Positions 15,741 through 24,394 of a stretch of 64,000 bases of DNA are shown piece by piece; positions within the stretch are counted from its first letter, which is position 1; every line of letters begins with the position of its first letter. A program made the position numbers and the translations under genes. Source of the DNA: Marinihelvus fidelis (GTDB lineage Bacteria > Pseudomonadota > Gammaproteobacteria > Xanthomonadales > SZUA-36); NCBI RefSeq assembly GCF_008725655.1, contig NZ_VYXP01000002.1, positions 338,026 through 402,025 on the forward strand, read 5' to 3'. A model generated the notes under the pieces. That model had not been told where the DNA came from, ran no database searches, and saw only the letters and a program-made list of their open reading frames with translations.

Positions 15741-17030
15741 TCAGCCATCCCTCCGTACCAGCACCAGGGTGATGTCATCGGCCTGCTCGACATCGCCACC
15801 AAACGCGAATGCGGCGTCGACCAGGGCCTGTCCCAGCTCCGCCACGGGCCGGCCCCGGTAGCGGCGTACGACGTCACCGACACCGGCTTCGCCGAATTGT
15901 TCGCCGTTGGCGTTGGCGAACTCGTAGATGCCGTCCGACACCAGCGCCAGGATATCGCCCGGCGCAAGTTGCAGCTGCTTCGCCCGCTGCGCGCCGGTTT
16001 CCAGCTCCATGACACCCAGGGGGAAACTCGTGGGCTTGTGCCACTCCAGCCGGTCTTCGGCGGCGTGATAATGAAGAATCGGCCCCTGGCCTGCAGAGTG
16101 GAACTGCACCTGGTGGCTGGCCGGGTCCAGGAAGCCCATGAAGGCGGTGATAAAGCGGTCGTCGGGCAGGTCCTCGGCCATCTGGTTGTTGACCTGCCGG
16201 TAGGCGTCATCCAGGCCCGCCCCCAGGCGGAACGCCACGCGCATCATGGCCTGCATCTGGGTGGCCGACAGCGCCGGCCCGAAACCGTGCCCGGTGGCGT
16301 CGCCAAGCAGCATGAACAGCTGGCCATCGAGCATCACCAGGTCGTACAGGTCACCACCGGTGTGGGAGGTGGGCAGGAAGTGCCCGTACAGCCCGTAGCC
16401 GTCCACTTCCGGTAATTCGCTTGGCAGGGTGCTGAGCTGGATCTCCCTGGCCACGGCCACCTCGCGCTCGAGGATCGCGTTGGCCAGCAGTTCATCGGTC
16501 ATGTAGGCGTGCTGCACGGCCACTGCGGCCTGGGCCGCCAGCGCCGGCCCGACCCACTCGTCGTGATGGTCGAACTGGCCCGGCCGGGCGCCGAGCCACT
16601 GCATGACCCCCAGCAGTGAATCGTCCTGTCCGATGATGGGCACATTGAACAGCGAGCGGGTTTCGAATCCCGGCAGGTTCAGCGGGTCGGCCTGGAACCG
16701 GTCGTCGTCACGGCACTCATGGATGTTACTCATCTCGCGGACTTGCGCGCACACACCGACCCAGCCATCGCCGAGCCGACGGCGCAGCGGCGCATCACTG
16801 GATGGCGACACCATGACCAGCTCATCCGCATCGCGGTCCAGCAGCCAGAGCACGCCAGCCTCGGCGACGATGGCCAGCTTGCCGACCTCGATAATCTCGC
16901 GCAGCAGTTCCGGCATGGCCTCGGGCGCGGCCAGTCGGTGCATGATCTCGAGGATCTTCATCAGCGACTCGCGACTGATCTCCTCGCACCCCAGCTGTTC
17001 CGGTGCCAATCCATGTGTCAGCGTATTCAT
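15741..17030 (-). CDS. GAF-domain PP2C/SpoIIE-type serine phosphatase (RsbU-like)
   Basis: The product (429 residues from ATG 17030) has an N-terminal GAF sensor domain (about residues 25-170) and a short helical linker with EREVAVAREIQLSTLP, typical before SpoIIE domains. A PP2C/SpoIIE phosphatase domain ends the protein, with metal-binding GGDLYDL, GDATGHGFGPA and SDGIYE, and a closing QADDITLVLVRR. It should dephosphorylate the STAS protein and thus release it to bind the HATPase. The signal is presumably a small ligand or redox state read by the GAF domain. The ATG was preferred to a TTG at 17090 because the extra 20 residues look unstructured. It is the first gene of the minus-strand cluster. 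Confidence 0.9.
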   Translation of the reverse strand: MNTLTHGLAPEQLGCEEISRESLMKILEIMHRLAAPEAMPELLREIIEVGKLAIVAEAGVLWLLDRDADELVMVSPSSDAPLRRRLGDGWVGVCAQVREMSNIHECRDDDRFQADPLNLPGFETRSLFNVPIIGQDDSLLGVMQWLGARPGQFDHHDEWVGPALAAQAAVAVQHAYMTDELLANAILEREVAVAREIQLSTLPSELPEVDGYGLYGHFLPTSHTGGDLYDLVMLDGQLFMLLGDATGHGFGPALSATQMQAMMRVAFRLGAGLDDAYRQVNNQMAEDLPDDRFITAFMGFLDPASHQVQFHSAGQGPILHYHAAEDRLEWHKPTSFPLGVMELETGAQRAKQLQLAPGDILALVSDGIYEFANANGEQFGEAGVGDVVRRYRGRPVAELGQALVDAAFAFGGDVEQADDITLVLVRRDG

Positions 17031-17101
17031 CTGCGAGAGAATATCACCCGCGCAGGCTCCGCGCGTGACATCGACCGGCGGATTCGGCAAGCTTGCCAGT
17101 C

Positions 17102-18553
17102 ATGCCGAATCAAACTGCCCATCAAGCCGCGCCGCTGGCCGACCAGCTCAGGCGCGAGGCGTCCACGCTGGTCCATGACCTGGCCGACGCGCTGGCCGTG
17201 GCCATCGCCCAGGCCGATGAACGCCCTGCCTTGCCCCCGGGCGCCGACGCCGCGCTCGCGGTGCTGGACGAGCCCCTACCCGACCGCGGCGAAGGCGCGC
17301 GCCAGGCGCTGGAGCAACTCCTGGACCTGCAGGCCCGGGCCGGCACCAACACCGCCGGGCCACGCTGCTACCACTTCGTCATAGGCGGCAACACGCCCGC
17401 CGCGCACGGTGCGGACCTGGTGGCCGCCGCCTTCGATGTACTCACCTACACCTGGGTCACGTCACCGGTGGGCGTGCGCATGGAACTGCAGGCACTGGAG
17501 TGGCTGAAGCAACTGCTGGGCATTCCCGCCGGCATGCACGGCCTGATGGTGACCGGCGCGACCATGGCCAATTTTGTCGGCATGGCGGCCGCGCGGCAGT
17601 GGTGGGGCGAAGAACTGGGCTTCGATGTCTCCGAGACGGGCCTGGCGGGACAACCGCCGATGCCGGTAATCTCCACCGGGTTCCTGCACGCCGCCAGCCG
17701 CAAGGTCCTGTCGCTGCTGGGCGTGGGCCGTGCGAACATCACCCAGGTGCCCGATGGCCCGGATGGCGGCGTCGACCTGGACGCGTTCACGCGCGCCCTG
17801 GAACAACTGGGCGGCGCACCGGCGCTGGTGGTCGTCAACGCCGGCGAAGTGAACGCCGGCCACTTCGACCCTGTCGCGGCCATGATCGACATCGCCCGCA
17901 GGCATCGCTGCTGGGTGCACGTCGACGGCGCCTTCGGGCTGTTCGCGGCGCTGTCACCGCGCACCGCGCACCTGGTCGCGGGCTTTGAGGGCGCGGACTC
18001 CATCACCGTTGATGGCCACAAATGGCTGAATGTCCCCTATGACTCAGGATACGCGTTTGTCCGCGACCATGGCCTGATGGCCCGGGCGTTCCGCTACTCC
18101 GCCGATTACCTGCCCGACGAGGACGACCCGCGGCCGACGCTGGGCGCGATCGGCCCCGAGAGCTCGCGGCGGGGTCGCGGCTTTGCGGTCTGGGCGACCC
18201 TGAAGGCCTACGGCCGTGACGGCCACCGCCAGATCGTCGAGCATTGCCTGGACATCGCGCAGCATTTCGCCCGGGTCGTGGATCACACGCCCGGGCTTGA
18301 GCGCATGGCCGACGTGCCGCTGAACATCGTCGCCTTCCGCTACAACCCGGGCGGCCTGGACGAGGCCGAGCTCGACGCGCTGAACCAGCGCCTGGGCGAG
18401 GCCGTGATCGAGGCCGGCGAATTCCTGGTCGGCACATCGAAACTGGGCGAACGAACCATATTCAGGCCTGCATTCTCCAACTGGCGGACACGCCGGGAGG
18501 ATGTCGAGGCGCTTGCCGGGCATATTGTCCGGCTTGGACAAGGGCTCAATTAA
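17102..18553 (+). CDS. pyridoxal-phosphate-dependent amino acid decarboxylase, group II-like
   Basis: The protein (483 residues) has the fold-type I aspartate aminotransferase architecture of group II decarboxylases (aromatic amino acid, glutamate, tyrosine). The PLP-binding lysine is K307 in VDGHKWLNVPYD. Other family marks are VTGATMANFVGM, a conserved WVHVDGAFG with the cofactor-binding Asp, and a C-terminal FRPAFSNWRT. The substrate cannot be read from the sequence. The ATG at 17102 was preferred to a TTG nine bases before. The gene lies 20 bases upstream of a solute-symporter gene pair on the same strand, which could supply its substrate; divergent from the phosphatase gene. Confidence 0.87.
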   Translation: MPNQTAHQAAPLADQLRREASTLVHDLADALAVAIAQADERPALPPGADAALAVLDEPLPDRGEGARQALEQLLDLQARAGTNTAGPRCYHFVIGGNTPAAHGADLVAAAFDVLTYTWVTSPVGVRMELQALEWLKQLLGIPAGMHGLMVTGATMANFVGMAAARQWWGEELGFDVSETGLAGQPPMPVISTGFLHAASRKVLSLLGVGRANITQVPDGPDGGVDLDAFTRALEQLGGAPALVVVNAGEVNAGHFDPVAAMIDIARRHRCWVHVDGAFGLFAALSPRTAHLVAGFEGADSITVDGHKWLNVPYDSGYAFVRDHGLMARAFRYSADYLPDEDDPRPTLGAIGPESSRRGRGFAVWATLKAYGRDGHRQIVEHCLDIAQHFARVVDHTPGLERMADVPLNIVAFRYNPGGLDEAELDALNQRLGEAVIEAGEFLVGTSKLGERTIFRPAFSNWRTRREDVEALAGHIVRLGQGLN

Positions 18554-18573
18554 AAAAAGAGGGAGAACAACCC

Positions 18574-18852
18574 ATGAAAGAAGATCTGTCCCGCCAGGCT
18601 TACTGGCGTGCCAACATCAGGCTGGTGCTGGGCTGCCTGGTGGCCTGGTTCGTGGTCTCGTTCGGCTTTGGCATCCTGCTGGCCGAGCCGCTTAATGCCA
18701 TCCACCTGGGCGGGTTCAAGCTGGGGTTCTGGTTCGCCCAGCAAGGCTCGATCATGGCCTTCCTGCTGATCATCTTCTTCTACGCCTGGCGGATGAACCG
18801 CCTGGACCACCGGTTTGGTGTCGACGACGATGAGCCGGGGGTGGGTTCATGA
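18574..18852 (+). CDS. DUF4212 small subunit of a sodium/solute symporter
   Basis: The 92-residue protein has two membrane helices (about residues 17-37 and 50-70) around the loop EPLNAIHLGGFKLGFWFAQQ, which is typical of DUF4212. These proteins are encoded directly before VC_2705-type SSS transporters and are thought to be accessory subunits. A GGGAG element sits nine bases before the ATG, and the stop overlaps the transporter start by four bases. Confidence 0.92.
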   Translation: MKEDLSRQAYWRANIRLVLGCLVAWFVVSFGFGILLAEPLNAIHLGGFKLGFWFAQQGSIMAFLLIIFFYAWRMNRLDHRFGVDDDEPGVGS

Positions 18853-20597
18853 GCCTGCAGGCGCTGACCTACCTGGCGGTAGGGCTGAGCTTTGTCGTCT
18901 ATATCACCATTGCCTTCTGGTCGCGGGCGCGCAGCACCGGGGACTTCTACGTCGCCGGCGGGCACGTGCACCCGGTGGCCAACGGCATGGCCACGGCGGC
19001 CGACTGGATGTCGGCGGCGTCGTTCATCTCCATGGCCGGGCTGATCGCCTTCCTGGGCTACGGCGGCTCCGTCTACCTGATGGGCTGGACCGGCGGCTAT
19101 GTGCTGCTGGCGCTGCTTCTGGCCCCGTACCTGCGCAAATACGGCCGTTTCACGGTGCCGGAATTTATCGGCGACCGTTACTACTCGAACGCGGCCCGCC
19201 TGGTGGCGGTCATCTGCCTGATCTTCATCTCCTTCACTTACGTGGCCGGGCAGATGCGCGGCGTCGGCATCGTCTTCTCGCGCTTCCTGGAGGTACCCAT
19301 CCACGTGGGCCTGATGATCGGCATGGCCGTGGTGTTTATCTACGCGGTGCTGGGCGGCATGAAGGGCATCACCTATACCCAGGTGGCCCAGTACGTGGTG
19401 CTGATCTTTGCCTACACCGTGCCGGCCGTGTTCATTTCGCTGCAACTGACCGGGAACCCGTTGCCGCAGCTGGGCCTGGGCGGCACCGTGGCCGGCACCG
19501 ACGTCCACCTGCTGGACCGGCTGGACGCCATTGTCACGGACCTGGGGTTCCGCGCCTTTACCGAGGGCAACAAGAGCACGATCGATGTCTTCGCGATCAC
19601 CATGGCGCTGATGGTGGGCACCGCCGGGCTGCCACACGTGATCGTGCGCTTCTTCACCGTGCCGAAGGTCTCGGACGCGCGCAGGTCGGCCGGCTGGGCG
19701 CTGCTGTTCATTGCCATCCTCTACACCACCGCACCGGCCGTGGGGGCCATGGCGCGCTTCAACCTGACCAATACCATCCAGGCCGGCGAAGTGGGCGCCG
19801 CGGACGCCAACCTGGTGTATGCCGAGCGCCCACAGTGGTTCCGGACCTGGGAAGACACCGGCCTGCTCCGCTTCGAGGACCACAACGGCGATGGCCGCAT
19901 CCAGTACTACGACGATGCCAACGAGGACTTCGCCCGGCAGGCCGAGTCCTTCGGCTGGAAAGGCAACGAGCTGACTGTCGACCGCGACATCATGGTGCTG
20001 GCCAACCCGGAGATCGCGCAGTTGCCCGACTGGGTGATCGCGCTGGTGGCCGCCGGCGGCATCGCCGCGGCGCTTTCAACGGCCGCCGGCCTGCTGCTGG
20101 TGATTTCGGCCGCGTTTTCCCACGACCTGCTGAAGAGCGTGATCGCGCCCAATATCAGCGAGAAGCAGGAACTGGCGGCAGGGAGGGTCGCGGCGGCTGT
20201 GGCCATTGTCGTCGCCGGTTACCTGGGCTGGAATCCGCCCGGCTTCGTCGCCCAGGTGGTTGCATTCGCCTTTGGCCTGGCCGCGGCGTCACTGTTCCCC
20301 GCCATCCTGATGGGGATTTTCAGCACCCGCGTGAACAAACAGGGCGCCATTGCAGGCATGGTGACGGGCCTGGTGTTTACCTTCGCCTACATCCTGGCCT
20401 TCAAGGGTGTGTTCTTCGAACCGCTGTTTGAAAACACCGTCGACAACTGGCTCTTCGGTATCTCGCCCGAGGGCATTGGCGTGGTCGGCATGGTGCTGAA
20501 TTTCGCCGTGGCCTGGGCCGTCAGCCTGGCGGGTGAACCGCCACCGGAGAAGGTGCGGCAACTGGTCGAGGACATCCGCGTACCGCGCGCGGCCTGA
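18849..20597 (+). CDS. sodium/solute symporter (SSS family, VC_2705/ActP-like) with EF-hand-like loop
   Basis: The 582-residue protein has about 13 membrane helices and SSS family marks (ADWMSAASFISMAGLI, GYGGSVYLMGWTGGYV, and a conserved AAGLLLVISAAFSHDLL). Its pairing with DUF4212 puts it in the VC_2705 subfamily, close to acetate/carboxylate permeases. A hydrophilic insert between helices, residues 343-356, reads as a 12-residue EF-hand-type loop: Asp344, Asn346, Asp348, Gly349, Ile351, Asp355. The transported solute is not known; acetate or the amino acid used by the neighbouring decarboxylase are both possible. It ends in a strong terminator. Confidence 0.92.
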   Translation: MSLQALTYLAVGLSFVVYITIAFWSRARSTGDFYVAGGHVHPVANGMATAADWMSAASFISMAGLIAFLGYGGSVYLMGWTGGYVLLALLLAPYLRKYGRFTVPEFIGDRYYSNAARLVAVICLIFISFTYVAGQMRGVGIVFSRFLEVPIHVGLMIGMAVVFIYAVLGGMKGITYTQVAQYVVLIFAYTVPAVFISLQLTGNPLPQLGLGGTVAGTDVHLLDRLDAIVTDLGFRAFTEGNKSTIDVFAITMALMVGTAGLPHVIVRFFTVPKVSDARRSAGWALLFIAILYTTAPAVGAMARFNLTNTIQAGEVGAADANLVYAERPQWFRTWEDTGLLRFEDHNGDGRIQYYDDANEDFARQAESFGWKGNELTVDRDIMVLANPEIAQLPDWVIALVAAGGIAAALSTAAGLLLVISAAFSHDLLKSVIAPNISEKQELAAGRVAAAVAIVVAGYLGWNPPGFVAQVVAFAFGLAAASLFPAILMGIFSTRVNKQGAIAGMVTGLVFTFAYILAFKGVFFEPLFENTVDNWLFGISPEGIGVVGMVLNFAVAWAVSLAGEPPPEKVRQLVEDIRVPRAA

Positions 20598-20613
20598 TCG
20601 GAGACTGGAAACG

Positions 20614-20641
20614 AAAACGGCGGCCCGCAGGCCGCCGTTTT
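20614..20641. terminator. bidirectional terminator after the symporter
   Basis: AAAACGGCGGCC and its exact complement GGCCGCCGTTTT surround a CGCA loop. The symmetry with A- and T-tracts serves both the plus-strand symporter gene and the convergent minus-strand gene ending at 20663. Confidence 0.9.
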
Positions 20642-20662
20642 CAGTTCAAACCAGCAAAAGGT

Positions 20663-21046
20663 TTACCCTTCGGCGGCCTTCCGCTCCTTGTAGGAACGCA
20701 CGGCCTCGTTGAACTGTTCCGCGACGCGCTCTTCCATTTCTACCGAGTAGTTGTGCGCCTGGCCCAGGGCAATCTCGTTGCCATCGGTCAGGTCACCTGA
20801 CTCTGCTGAGCTGTCCAGGCACTCACGGTAGCTGGTGAGCTCTGCCTGGAAGGTGCCGATATTACCCTTGGCCTTCTTCAGGTCGTCGTAGGTGGCCTCG
20901 TCGGGAATACGCGCCGGCGCGGCAGGCAGGCTGCAGGTCTGCGCTTCCAGCGGCAGGATAACTTCGGAACCGTCGTCCTGGGCCGTGGCGGCCGAGGTGA
21001 TCGTTGCGCCAAGCGCGATGGTGAGCAGTGCACCCTTCAATTTCAT
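20663..21046 (-). CDS. small exported protein of unknown function
   Basis: The 127-residue product has a Sec signal peptide (MKLKGALLTIALGATITSAATAQ). The mature part of about 104 residues is acidic and mostly helical, with two cysteines (in QTCSLP and RECLDS) that may form a disulfide in the periplasm. AGGAC lies six bases before the ATG. I do not recognise a domain. It faces the symporter gene across a terminator and follows the serCA-HIG1 genes on the same strand after 125 bases. Confidence 0.8.
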   Translation of the reverse strand: MKLKGALLTIALGATITSAATAQDDGSEVILPLEAQTCSLPAAPARIPDEATYDDLKKAKGNIGTFQAELTSYRECLDSSAESGDLTDGNEIALGQAHNYSVEMEERVAEQFNEAVRSYKERKAAEG

Positions 21047-21170
21047 GTGCTGTCCTTTTGTGTCGTCGTGGCGGTGATCACCGCCCTGTCATGCAAAGAG
21101 GAAACGAGAATACCACGCGGTGAACAACTGCCTCAAACCGGGCCGTTGCACCCGCCCAGGGCGCCCCAGA

Positions 21171-21362
21171 CTAGGAACGAAGGGCCAGCGCCACGAGCAA
21201 AAGCAAAACTGCGCCGGCCTGGAAGCCGACCCGGGCCCACATGAACCCGGTGCCGTACTTTTTGTCGAACCGGCCGCCCTGCCCCATCGACACCAGCCCG
21301 AACAGCAGCGAGGCGACCACGGCCAGCAGGGCGAAGATAATGATGAAGGTCAGGACGTCCAT
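21171..21362 (-). CDS. HIG1-domain twin-transmembrane small protein
   Basis: The 63-residue protein has two membrane helices joined by a loop with DKKYGTGFMWARVGFQAGAV, the core of the HIG1 domain (compare the QxxxRxxxQ-like basic motif of mitochondrial Rcf1/HIG1). Bacterial versions are annotated as twin transmembrane proteins, and in other systems they associate with respiratory complexes. The start lies four bases after the serA stop, so it appears to be co-transcribed with serine biosynthesis. A metabolic reason for that link is unknown. Confidence 0.85.
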   Translation of the reverse strand: MDVLTFIIIFALLAVVASLLFGLVSMGQGGRFDKKYGTGFMWARVGFQAGAVLLLLVALALRS

Positions 21363-21366
21363 GGGG

Positions 21367-22557
21367 TCAGGCCTTGGGTGGCAGCACGCGCAGGCGAATC
21401 ACGCCTTCGGCGGCGGCAATGGCCTCGAGTGCGCCCGGACCCGGCTCGGATTCGACGTCGATGATGTTGTAGGCGATCTCGCCGCGGCTCTTGTTGACCA
21501 TGTCGATGACGTTGATGTCACGGTCGGCGAGCACGGACAGCACGCTGCCCAGCACCTTCGGCACGTTGCGGTTGGCAAACGTGATGCGCCAGCCACCGTT
21601 GCGGCCCATGCGCGTCTGCGGGAAGTTCACCGAGTTGGTGATGTTGCCGTTTTCCAGGTAGTCCATCAGCTGGCGCGTGGCCATGACCGCGCAGTTCTGC
21701 TCGGCTTCCGCCGTGCTGGCGCCGATGTGCGGCATCAGGATGGCCTCCGGGCGACCCAGCAGTTCCGGGCGCGGGAAATCGGCCACGTAGCGATGCAACC
21801 GGCCCTCGTCCAGCGCCTTGACCAGCGCCTCGGGGTCGACGATTTCCTCGCGGGCGAAGTTGATCAGGCAGCCGCCGGGTTTCATGGCCGCGAAGGCCTC
21901 GTCGTCCACCAGGCCGCGGGTGTGCTCGTTGGCCGGGATATGCAGCGAGACGAAGTCACAGATTTTCAGCAACGCGTGCAGGTTATCGACCTTCTGCACC
22001 CGGCTGGACAGGCGCCAGGCCGCTTCCACCGACAGCGCCGGGTCGAAACCGGCCACCGACATACCCAGTTCCAGGCCCATGTTGGCGACCATGGAACCGA
22101 TGGCGCCCAGGCCGACGATACCCAGGGTCTTGCCGGCGATTTCGCCACCGGCGAAGCGCTTCTTCTCCGCTTCCAGGCGCTTGGCCATTTCCCCGGCGTC
22201 GTCCATGTCGGTCAGCGACTGGACGAAGTTCATGCCGCCGTAGACATCACGCGAGGCCAGCAGCATGCCGGCCACGACCAGTTCCTTCACGGCGTTGGCG
22301 TTGGCGCCAGGCGTGTTGAATACGACCACGCCCTTCTCGGTGCAGTCCGGAATCGGGATGTTGTTGACGCCGGCACCGGCACGGGCAATCGCCAGCAGCG
22401 AGTCCGGAAAAGCCTCGTCATGCAGTTTCTGGCTGCGCAGGATAAACGCATCGGGCGACTCCAGGCCTTCGCCGATGTTGTAGCGCTCGCTGTCGAACAG
22501 GCCCAGGCCCTTCTCGGAAATCTTGTTGTAGGTACGGACTTTGTACATCGTCATCAC
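21367..22557 (-). CDS. serA: D-3-phosphoglycerate dehydrogenase with ACT domain
   Basis: The 396-residue enzyme oxidises 3-phosphoglycerate to 3-phosphohydroxypyruvate, the first step of serine synthesis. The NAD Rossmann motif is [16 protein letters not shown] (near residue 145). Catalytic Arg, Glu and His are found in the NFAREEIVD segment and in [16 protein letters not shown]-terminal ACT domain (about residues 320-392, with [21 protein letters not shown]) suggests feedback by serine. It overlaps the stop of serC by four bases; the pair is a serC-serA operon, with the HIG1 gene as third member. Confidence 0.95.
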   Translation of the reverse strand: MMTMYKVRTYNKISEKGLGLFDSERYNIGEGLESPDAFILRSQKLHDEAFPDSLLAIARAGAGVNNIPIPDCTEKGVVVFNTPGANANAVKELVVAGMLLASRDVYGGMNFVQSLTDMDDAGEMAKRLEAEKKRFAGGEIAGKTLGIVGLGAIGSMVANMGLELGMSVAGFDPALSVEAAWRLSSRVQKVDNLHALLKICDFVSLHIPANEHTRGLVDDEAFAAMKPGGCLINFAREEIVDPEALVKALDEGRLHRYVADFPRPELLGRPEAILMPHIGASTAEAEQNCAVMATRQLMDYLENGNITNSVNFPQTRMGRNGGWRITFANRNVPKVLGSVLSVLADRDINVIDMVNKSRGEIAYNIIDVESEPGPGALEAIAAAEGVIRLRVLPPKA

Positions 22558-23699
22558 TCTCTAATTTCGTTGTAGGCCCAGGTGAGCCATGGCATGAGGG
22601 TTTCCAGGTCCGCGGCCTCGACCGTGGCGCCACACCAGATTCGCAGGCCCGGGGGCGCGTCTCGATAGGCGCCGATATCGTAGGCCACGCCTTCATCCGC
22701 CAGCAACGCGACCATGGCCTTCACGCCTTCCGGCGGCAGGTCCACGGACAGGCAGACGCTGGTGTTGGACCGGGTGTCACCGGATTCTGCCAGGAACGAG
22801 ACCCAGTCGTTGGCGGCCACGAAGCGATCGATGACGGCCAGGTTGGCGTCACAACGCGCGATGGTGGCGCTGACCCCGCCTTCGGCGCGGACCCAGTCCA
22901 GCGCGTCCAGGTAATCGGCCACGCAGAGCATGGACGGCGTGTTGATGGTCGCGCCGCTGAAGATGCCCTCGATCAGTGCGCCGCCCTTGGTCAGGCGGAA
23001 GATTTTCGGCATTGGCCACGGTGGCTCATAGCTTTCCAGCCGCTCAACCGCGCGCGGCGACAGGATCAGCATGCCATGCGCGGCCTCACCGCCCAGGACC
23101 TTCTGCCAGCTGTAGGTCACCACGTCAAGTTTGTCCCAGTCCATCGGCTGGGCGAACACGGCGGAAGTGGCGTCACACAGCGTCAGGCCCTCGCGATCGG
23201 CGGCGATCCAGTCGGCGTCGGGAACGCGCACACCGGAGGTCGTACCGTTCCAGGTAAAGACAATGTCATGTGCCGGGTTGGCCTGCGACAGGTCCGGCAG
23301 TTCGCCGTAGCCGGCCTCGAAGAAGCGCGCGCCATCGACCTTCAGTTGCTGCTCGATATCCGCCCGCCAGCCCTTGCCGAAGGACTCCCAGTAGAAGACG
23401 TCGACGGGCCGCTGACCCAGCAGCGACCACATGGCCATTTCCATGGCGCCGGTGTCGGACGCCGGCACCACGCCCACCCGGTAACCTTCCGGAAGGCCCA
23501 GCAGTTCCGCGGTGTCTTCGCAGGCGCGCTTGAGGGTCGCCTTGCCCAGCGCGGAGCGATGCGACCGGCCCAGGGTATCCAGGCTCAGTTGACTGACATT
23601 GTATCCGGGGCGCTTGCTGCAGGGCCCCGATGAAAAATTCGGGTTAACGGGCTTTTCTGAAGGCTTCAAGGCAGTGTACGAGGTGGCATGGACAAGCAA
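22554..23699 (-). CDS. serC: phosphoserine aminotransferase
   Basis: The enzyme converts phosphohydroxypyruvate and glutamate to phosphoserine. The N-terminal [18 protein letters not shown], the [14 protein letters not shown] phosphate-binding region and the PLP lysine in [15 protein letters not shown] mark the SerC type found in alphaproteobacteria and archaea, about 370 residues long, rather than the E. coli type. The start is unclear. No ATG is in frame before the conserved region, so either TTG 23699 or TTG 23669 must be used; homologues usually begin a few residues before [11 protein letters not shown], which favours 23669. An out-of-frame ATG with a better ribosome site overlaps this region. 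Confidence 0.92.
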   Translation of the reverse strand: MLVHATSYTALKPSEKPVNPNFSSGPCSKRPGYNVSQLSLDTLGRSHRSALGKATLKRACEDTAELLGLPEGYRVGVVPASDTGAMEMAMWSLLGQRPVDVFYWESFGKGWRADIEQQLKVDGARFFEAGYGELPDLSQANPAHDIVFTWNGTTSGVRVPDADWIAADREGLTLCDATSAVFAQPMDWDKLDVVTYSWQKVLGGEAAHGMLILSPRAVERLESYEPPWPMPKIFRLTKGGALIEGIFSGATINTPSMLCVADYLDALDWVRAEGGVSATIARCDANLAVIDRFVAANDWVSFLAESGDTRSNTSVCLSVDLPPEGVKAMVALLADEGVAYDIGAYRDAPPGLRIWCGATVEAADLETLMPWLTWAYNEIRE

Positions 23700-23721
23700 T
23701 CATTGTATCGCCTTCATTCAT
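23644..23721 (-). other. possible upstream open reading frame overlapping the serC start
   Basis: A 25-codon frame begins ATG AAT GAA and ends with TAA inside the first codons of serC. A second ATG in the same frame (23703) is preceded by GAAGG at a good distance, better than either TTG start of serC. It could be a translated leader that couples to serC, or chance. It contains three cysteines but no biased codon run. Confidence 0.25.
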
Positions 23722-23800
23722 GACAATGGGGTGAAATGGCAAGGCGTTTCGTCATGAATTCGTATCCATCCGTGGCATGGCCGATAGCGCCTGCCAGGCC

Positions 23801-24271
23801 TTAACCCGGGAGCGGCAATGCCGTGGTTTGCTTGGTACTGCGCAGCACGAAACTGGTGTTAACCTGGTGCACTGCCTTGCAGCGCATGATGTGTCCGCTG
23901 AGCAATCGGTCATAGGCCGCGATATCGGCGCAGATGACCTTCAGCATGTAATCGTACTCACCGCTGGTGGCAAAGCACTCCTGAATCTCGTCGCGGGCCT
24001 TGACCATGCGGTCGAAGTCCGCCACCGAGTCCGGGTGGTGGTCCTCCAGCGATACATTGGCGATAGCGATGACATCCAGACCCAGCGCCGCGGCGTTAAG
24101 CAGGGTGACATCGCGCCCCAGTACACCTGCCTTTTCGAGCTTGCGCACACGCCGCCAGCATGGCGAGGTGGACAGGCCAACCCGTTCGGCCAGCGCCTGG
24201 CTGGAAATCCGCCCCTCCCGCTGGAAAATGTCGAGAATACGGATGTCGATCGCATCGAGTGAACTGTTCAT
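23801..24271 (-). CDS. Lrp/AsnC family transcriptional regulator
   Basis: The 156-residue regulator has an N-terminal winged helix-turn-helix (DAIDIRILDIFQREGRISSQALAERVGLSTSPCWRR, residues about 5-40) and a C-terminal RAM/AsnC ligand-binding domain (from about residue 62) with GEYDYMLKVICADIAAYDRLL. The ATG at 24271 begins MNSSLDAID, the usual family start; an upstream ATG at 24298 would add a hydrophobic tail translated from promoter-like DNA. It diverges from phhA, so it probably controls phenylalanine hydroxylation, and may bind an aromatic amino acid. In pseudomonads the phh genes are controlled by PhhR of another family, so this would be a different wiring. Confidence 0.9.
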   Translation of the reverse strand: MNSSLDAIDIRILDIFQREGRISSQALAERVGLSTSPCWRRVRKLEKAGVLGRDVTLLNAAALGLDVIAIANVSLEDHHPDSVADFDRMVKARDEIQECFATSGEYDYMLKVICADIAAYDRLLSGHIMRCKAVHQVNTSFVLRSTKQTTALPLPG

Positions 24272-24318
24272 TTCTATAATATAGATCAAACAGTACATTT
24301 ATTTCACTTCTTGCCTCT

Positions 24319-24331
24319 ATGATGAAATCAT
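24319..24331. promoter_or_regulatory. candidate Lrp-type operator between the regulator gene and phhA
   Basis: ATGAT-GAA-ATCAT is a perfect 13-bp inverted repeat in the AT-rich 123-base gap between the divergent regulator and phhA. Size and AT content fit Lrp/AsnC boxes. The gap also has TATAAT (24275-24280), but no well-spaced -35 could be assigned. Confidence 0.4.
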
Positions 24332-24394
24332 TGATAAATATATGACCGTATCGAAGGCATAGAATAATTACACGCGTACACACCGGAGCAGGAC

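Noticed and set aside
17031-17090. TTG start for the PP2C phosphatase gene
   Set aside because: The 20 extra residues are Pro/Cys/Gly-rich with no homology pattern, and the ATG at 17030 gives a normal start.
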